A stretch of DNA of 64,000 nt from Lutjanus erythropterus (lineage: Eukaryota; Chordata; Actinopteri; Lutjaniformes; Lutjanidae): NCBI GenBank assembly GCA_020091685.1, contig CM034613.1:11068331-11132330 (forward strand), written 5' to 3'. Shown here piece after piece: positions 60,001-64,000 of this stretch; the stretch's first letter is position 1, and each line of letters starts with the position of its first letter. The notes under the pieces were generated by a model. It was not told the origin of the DNA. It saw nothing but the letters and a program-made list of their open reading frames with translations, and did not search any database. The position numbers were made by a program, and so were the translations under genes.

Positions 60001-63000
60001 TGCATTTATGAACGTGCTGTAATGTTTGTCCAGGCCAGTGTGTTTGCATACTGGTTCCTGTCAGGGTGTGTAACTGGTGAAAGTGACTGGAAATGCACAA
60101 GCTATTAAAAAACCTCTCCACCCAGTCTGTTACAGGATTGTTTTTGTTCCACTTGGTTGTTTTGTGTCCACTGTTTGATTACAATGTCTTTATGACTCTT
60201 CTCAGGATACTGTTCGCTGGACATACAAAGGAACAAGCTGGTGAGTTCCTCTGTCTGTCATCTTCAATCTAATGTGACAGTGTTGGGTTAATTTCATTAC
60301 ATAGAAGCCATGGTAAATGACCTGGATTTCTGCAGAGACAGGAAGTTAAGTAAGCCTGGAAAATTGTTTCAACAACTTCCATGACTTCCTGATTCTATTT
60401 TTTTTACTCCCACAATTGTCTGCTCAGTAACGTTGTTTGAGATTAAAAAATACATATTTTCAATCAATTCAACTTATACACAGCTTTTATATTTGCTGCT
60501 GTTAGGAGGGTTTAGTTTTAGGAGTGTATATCAATGATGGAAGCGGCTCTCTGTATAAAACATTAATGTTTGACAGCGCCTCAAACTGCAGCCTCCAGAA
60601 AGATCATTAAGTTGACTTAATGTCTCTCCAAGACACTTTAAACAGAAGCTGGACTTTATAACAGTCATGAAGGGAGGATTTATTGCAGGACTGTTGTATT
60701 AGCTAAGTGTACCTTATAAACTGAGAACTGAGTGTATACTGGAAGTGCAGGTCTGTTCACAACAGACTCAGTTAAGTTCTTGACCATCAAGAGATATTTG
60801 ATGCATTCCAATATCCATACTACCATACTATTATAGTAAAAATATTTAGTATGTCAAATGCAGCATGCTAAAAATACGAGGATGTCCTGCTGCATCCAGT
60901 CACATTTTGCAGTATGCAACAGTATGGACAGAAGTAACACAAAAGTATCTTTGCCCCCCATTTCCTTTGTTTTCTTCCCTCCATCACTGAGCAGCATTGT
61001 GTTATGGTCATATTGTTTTAGGGTTTTTTGTATCAAAATGCCTTAATTAGTCAGTTTTCTCTTGATATGTTGGTAAAGTGGGTCAGAACTCTACTTGCTG
61101 AAGCCTGTCTTTACTTGTCTGTGTACAAATTGTTGTTATTTAATAGCAGCTAATCAATAAGACAAAGACAGAGTGTACTCCCCATGTGCTGAGGCTGCCT
61201 CTGTAGTGTCTGTGGTTTTGGCTCCAGCCTGCCGTCCTTTTCTGCATGTCTTCCCCCCACACTCTGTCCTTCTTTCCTGTCCTCACTTCAGCTGTGCCAT
61301 AAATTAATGGCATAAAAGCCCCAAAATATGAAAAAACGTAACAAAGACTAAAGTGGATTGTCTCATTTGATCTATGACTGCGACATCTGTAAAATGTTTA
61401 TCACAGTATGTCCAAGGCGACATCTTTAAAAGTCTTGTTTTGTCTATAACCAAATATGTTCAGTTTAATATGATAATAAATGGAGAAAACTAGGAAACGT
61501 CCATATTTGAGAGGCTGAATCAGTATTTTCTAAACGGCAACAAGTAATCAATAATAAAAATAGTTCTTTTTTTACCACTAGTTAATTGCTGAGATTTATA
61601 AGCCCAACAGTCTGTAATGTTGACCCCTGGTGGGACTTGCTGGATTAGACAAAACACACAAAGGATCAATAAGTGAATGAGCATTATTAGTTGGAGCCCT
61701 GGCTGCCACGTTTATGCAGCACCTTCCGGGTTTTTGGAAACTCATGATCTATGTTTTTTCTCATGGTTAGCAGTTACCACAGTGACAGTGTTGATTTTTC
61801 TACATTAAATATAATTTTATCTCTTTGTCCGTTAGGGTTGAGGCTCTGTGGCACACAACTTCACAGTTCTACACCAACATGACTGTTGAGGTAAGACCAG
61901 ATCAGTCACACCTCAAATAAACTAATGTCGTTTTTTGTGAAGGAATTACTTAACGGCTGCTGAAAGTGTTTTTGACCTGCAGTGGTTGAGGTGTGTGTCG
62001 AAGTGCACTCAGGGTGTGTTTGTTACACTGTGTAACTGGTGTAAACTTTCAAACAAAACAGATTATTATTACAGCTTGATATTAACTTACTTTTTAAATG
62101 TTTGTTTTGATTGTGTCTGTATTAACCCAGTGTGTGTGTTGCTGTTAAACCTCCTCCTGTTCCATGTTTGCCTGCTTCTGCTGTGACTAAATTGTCTGTT
62201 ATTGTGCTGCAGTTCCTGCCAGTTTACAACCCGTCCCAGGAGGAGAAGAGCGACCCCAACCTGTATGCAGACAATGTTCAGAAACTCATGGCCAAGTAAG
62301 TAGCAGAATAAGCAGCTGTTATATCACCATGTTAGGAGCAGTCTAAAATGTCACTGGCTGTTTGATCAACAGCAGTTACAAACACCTCTGCTTATAATTT
62401 ATAAGCAGAGACTTCAACTGTTATGTTGATGTCTGCTGGAATTTCAAACTTTCCCAACATGTAATCTCTCAATCTGGAAGAAAAAAAACAAACGCCGGGG
62501 TTTTCTGAGGACAGTTTGCAGATGTTGTTGTAGTTTCTCACAGCTGCCACTAGGTGTTACTCAAGAGCCATATTTATTTTACAAATTTTATTTGGGCTCT
62601 CTCTGTGGATTTTAATGTGCACTGTAGTTGTGCTGTTAGAGTGATGATTTAATTAATCATCACTCTAAAATTTATCCAAATAATCCAAATCATAATGGAC
62701 AAAATAAATATTTGCTCTATTTTTTGGTTCATTTCTCACTGACAAATTCCACCATCATCACATTGTTCATAACAAAGCTTGTGATTTGGACAAAGTCTTA
62801 GAGTTGTTTCATCCCTCGATCCCCTGTGGTCCATAAAAATTATGAAAAATGTTGATCACGGTTTCCCAAAGCTCAAGATGATGTACTCAGATGTCCTTTT
62901 TTGTGATATTTACTTCACTGTTTTGGGGAACTAAAAAAAAAAAAAATATATATATATATAGTTAGACATTTTTTCATCATTCATGTAAACCAAAAAATAT

Positions 63001-64000
63001 TTAAATATTTGAAAATAAATGATCCTGTCATCCTGTGTGTCATTAAAAGCGAGATGAGTCCTCTGTTAATCCCTCACACTGGAATTTAGCAAGCATTAAA
63101 TAATTATGATAAAATATACAACCAAAGTCAACATTAACAGATGGTAAAATAAATAAATTTACATTGATTTCTGTGTATAAAGTAATTTGCAATTACATTT
63201 GTGATAACAATTTACATGTGATGGTAAAGGCTTTGAGAGTCTGTAAATTTATGGTTTCGATATGTTGAAAATGCTTGAATTTTACTCTTAAAAAGCTGTA
63301 TGACCCCTGTAGTTAAAAGCTCTAAAATTTTACCACTTGGTGTTAACACAAGAGTAATGTAGTAAAACAGGAGTTCCCAAACTTTCTCTTGTCAAGGACC
63401 CCCCCAACAGATGCACATTAGACCATGAACCCCCAGTTTGAGAGGATTTTGTCTTAAAGAATTCCCTCTGATCACTGATGGACTGAAGCCTTACTTATTT
63501 TCAAACCTAAAAATAGGGGGGCGGGGGGAGATACTCAAACGAGGATCACTAAAAATAATAATCAATAAAAACAGCCAATCCTATTTCTTCCAAAATATGT
63601 TGCTGGGGACCCCCTACAACCCACTCAGGGACCTCTGATGGTAATACTGTAAAATAAAGGCTTGCATTAAAAAAAAAAAGATAAACGGCCATCATAACAG
63701 GGCTATACAGAAAAGGCTCTATATTGTACAGACTGTCTCTTACAATAAACTTTTCTGTTGTGTTTCAGGGCTCTTGGAGTCCCAGCTACAGATTATGTGA
63801 TGGAGGGCCGAGTTCCTGTCAGTAAACTGGGCGGTCTGTCTCTCCCGCTGGACTCACCCGCCAGAGAAACTCTCTCACTGCTGCACAGAAACGGGTAAGA
63901 GAAGCTCCGTGTCCATGTTTATTTACTTTTTTTTTTGTACTTGCTCTTCTTTTTTCTCACCCTCTTTGCCTCTCTTTCAGTCTGGGAGCTGAAGAAGTGG
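54022..64000 (+). CDS. lpcat4: Lysophospholipid acyltransferase LPCAT4 (5' part)
   Basis: ER acyltransferase that adds an acyl chain from acyl-CoA to lysophospholipids in the Lands cycle (human LPCAT4/AGPAT7 prefers lyso-PE/PC with oleoyl-CoA). Exons: 54022-54111, 55687-56050, 57488-57600, 58819-58879, 59047-59105, 60206-60240, 61836-61890, 62213-62295, 63769-63894, 63981 to the window end; phases agree, 335 codons seen, against 524 residues in human. [16 protein letters not shown] precedes a membrane segment at about 31-54. AGPAT motif I is H121-S-G-F-L-D126; motif II LVSRKD (161-166); motif III FPEGTT (193-198); motif [36 protein letters not shown] is close to LPCAT4 rather than LPCAT1/2. 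The EF-hand-like C-terminal part lies beyond the window. Confidence 0.93.
54440..54800 (+). repeat. Possible dispersed repeat in lpcat4 intron 1
   Basis: Phrases TTATCGGCCTTGTGC, GGTATCGGCAGATATT and CAGTATCAGCTTGGCCCTAG resemble a teleost interspersed element rich in ATCGG words. Boundaries unclear. Confidence 0.35.
56510..56900 (+). mobile_element. Family B MITE copy in lpcat4 intron 2
   Basis: Contains GTATTTGGTTTATATAAT, GATGGCAAAGTAAAGAAAT, GGTGGCTAAAATACATTTTGCTGCC, GCTCTGTCCACAGCAG and AAACTGCGGGTGTGTTAACTGTCATTTACTGT. These blocks occur in reverse at 57845-58110. Confidence 0.6.
57605..57833 (+). mobile_element. Family A MITE abutting lpcat4 exon 3
   Basis: Reads TGTCTTGTTTTGTCTACAACACAAAGATGTTTAGTTTACTG and AAACCAGAAAATATTCACATG, and ends CTGTTGCAGCTCTC. 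It starts within about five bases of the splice donor that follows exon 3 (exon end 57600). Truncated at its left side. Confidence 0.6.
57845..58345. mobile_element. Two family B pieces in opposite orientation
   Basis: 57845-58110 is a - strand copy (GTCGACACACCCCCAGTTTGGAGAAGC ... TAAGCCAAATACTGCTC). 58215-58345 is a + strand end (CTTCTCCAAATTAGGAGTGTGCTGATTGCCATCTACTGTAAG ... CCCACTTCAAACTATCCC). Together they form an inverted pair that could fold in the pre-mRNA. Confidence 0.55.
60545..60745 (+). repeat. Family D dispersed repeat
   Basis: GGATTTATTGCAGGACTGTTGTATTAG..GTGTACCTTATAAACTGAGAACTGAGTGTA parallels the fragment at 5265-5335 (TGATTTATTGCAGGGCTGTTATATTA..GTGTACCAAATAAACTGGCAACTG). 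The two copies share orientation. Confidence 0.55.
61390..61620 (+). mobile_element. Family A MITE remnant in lpcat4 intron 6
   Basis: Contains TCTTGTTTTGTCTATAACCAAATATGTTCAGTTTAATATGAT and GAGAAAACTAGGAAACGTCCATATTTGAGAGGCTGAATCAG, matching the interior of the 57605 copy at lower identity. A further shred, AAAAATGTTGATCACGGTTTCCCAAAGC, is at about 62850-62880. Confidence 0.5.
63370..63640. repeat. Probable non-coding mobile element in lpcat4 intron 8
   Basis: GAGTTCCCAAACTTTCTCTTGTCAAGGACCCCC at one side and GGGGACCCCCTACAACCCACTCAGGGACC at the other resemble a teleost repeat that begins with 'CCCAAACTTT..GGACCCCC'. The frame at 63438-63638 within it is not a gene. Confidence 0.45.

Noticed and set aside
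62938-62962. A-run plus (TA)n as a transposon target
   Set aside because: Ordinary microsatellite in an intron with no element borders.

Overview
This is vertebrate nuclear DNA, almost certainly from a ray-finned (teleost) fish and probably a percomorph. It carries four multi-exon genes with GT-AG introns, all on the + strand. The intergenic and intronic DNA holds repeat types I recognise as typical of teleosts: tRNA-headed SINEs, small inverted-repeat DNA elements, a Tc1-type transposase remnant, a Penelope-like fragment and dinucleotide microsatellites. No bacterial-style operons, CRISPR arrays or rRNA genes are present.

Layout. 1-6100: gene-free flank with decayed repeats. 6100-27835: an adenylyl cyclase of the AC2/AC4/AC7 subfamily (called adcy7; adcy4 is the alternative), with a 5'UTR exon, 25 coding exons and 1301 residues. 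27840-28280: compact bidirectionally gene-free promoter with a consensus kappa-B site, an E-box and two inverted CCAAT boxes. 28260-40550: a complete CYLD deubiquitinase (16 coding exons, 983 residues). 40550-43200: gene-free. 43215-48945: emc4, a subunit of the ER membrane protein complex (5 coding exons, 198 residues). 48950-53580: repeat-rich spacer holding a retroelement-type SGNH esterase fossil, a short Penelope-like insertion, a Tc1 remnant and an inverted-repeat MITE. 53590-64000: the 5' part of lpcat4, a lysophospholipid acyltransferase (10 exons seen, the last cut by the window edge).

The exon models were assembled by hand. In each gene the exon phases add up to an open frame, and the products match the known families from end to end or up to the window edge. 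CYLD and ADCY7 are neighbours on human 16q12, while EMC4 and LPCAT4 are neighbours on human 15q14, so the window joins two human synteny groups. The genes are not a pathway: cAMP synthesis, NF-kappa-B/ubiquitin control, ER membrane insertion and phospholipid remodelling.

Most notable points: a serine- and acid-rich N-terminal extension of about 250 residues on the cyclase; predicted spliced upstream ORFs in both adcy7 and cyld, the cyld one stopping two bases before the main ATG; a kappa-B site in the promoter of cyld, itself an NF-kappa-B inhibitor; proline- and histidine-rich linkers in CYLD; a poly-glycine microsatellite at the EMC4 N-terminus; a 142-bp Penelope-like insertion with a 12-bp target duplication and a hammerhead-like core; and SINE/MITE insertions very close to splice donors. 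I found no convincing wholly new system.
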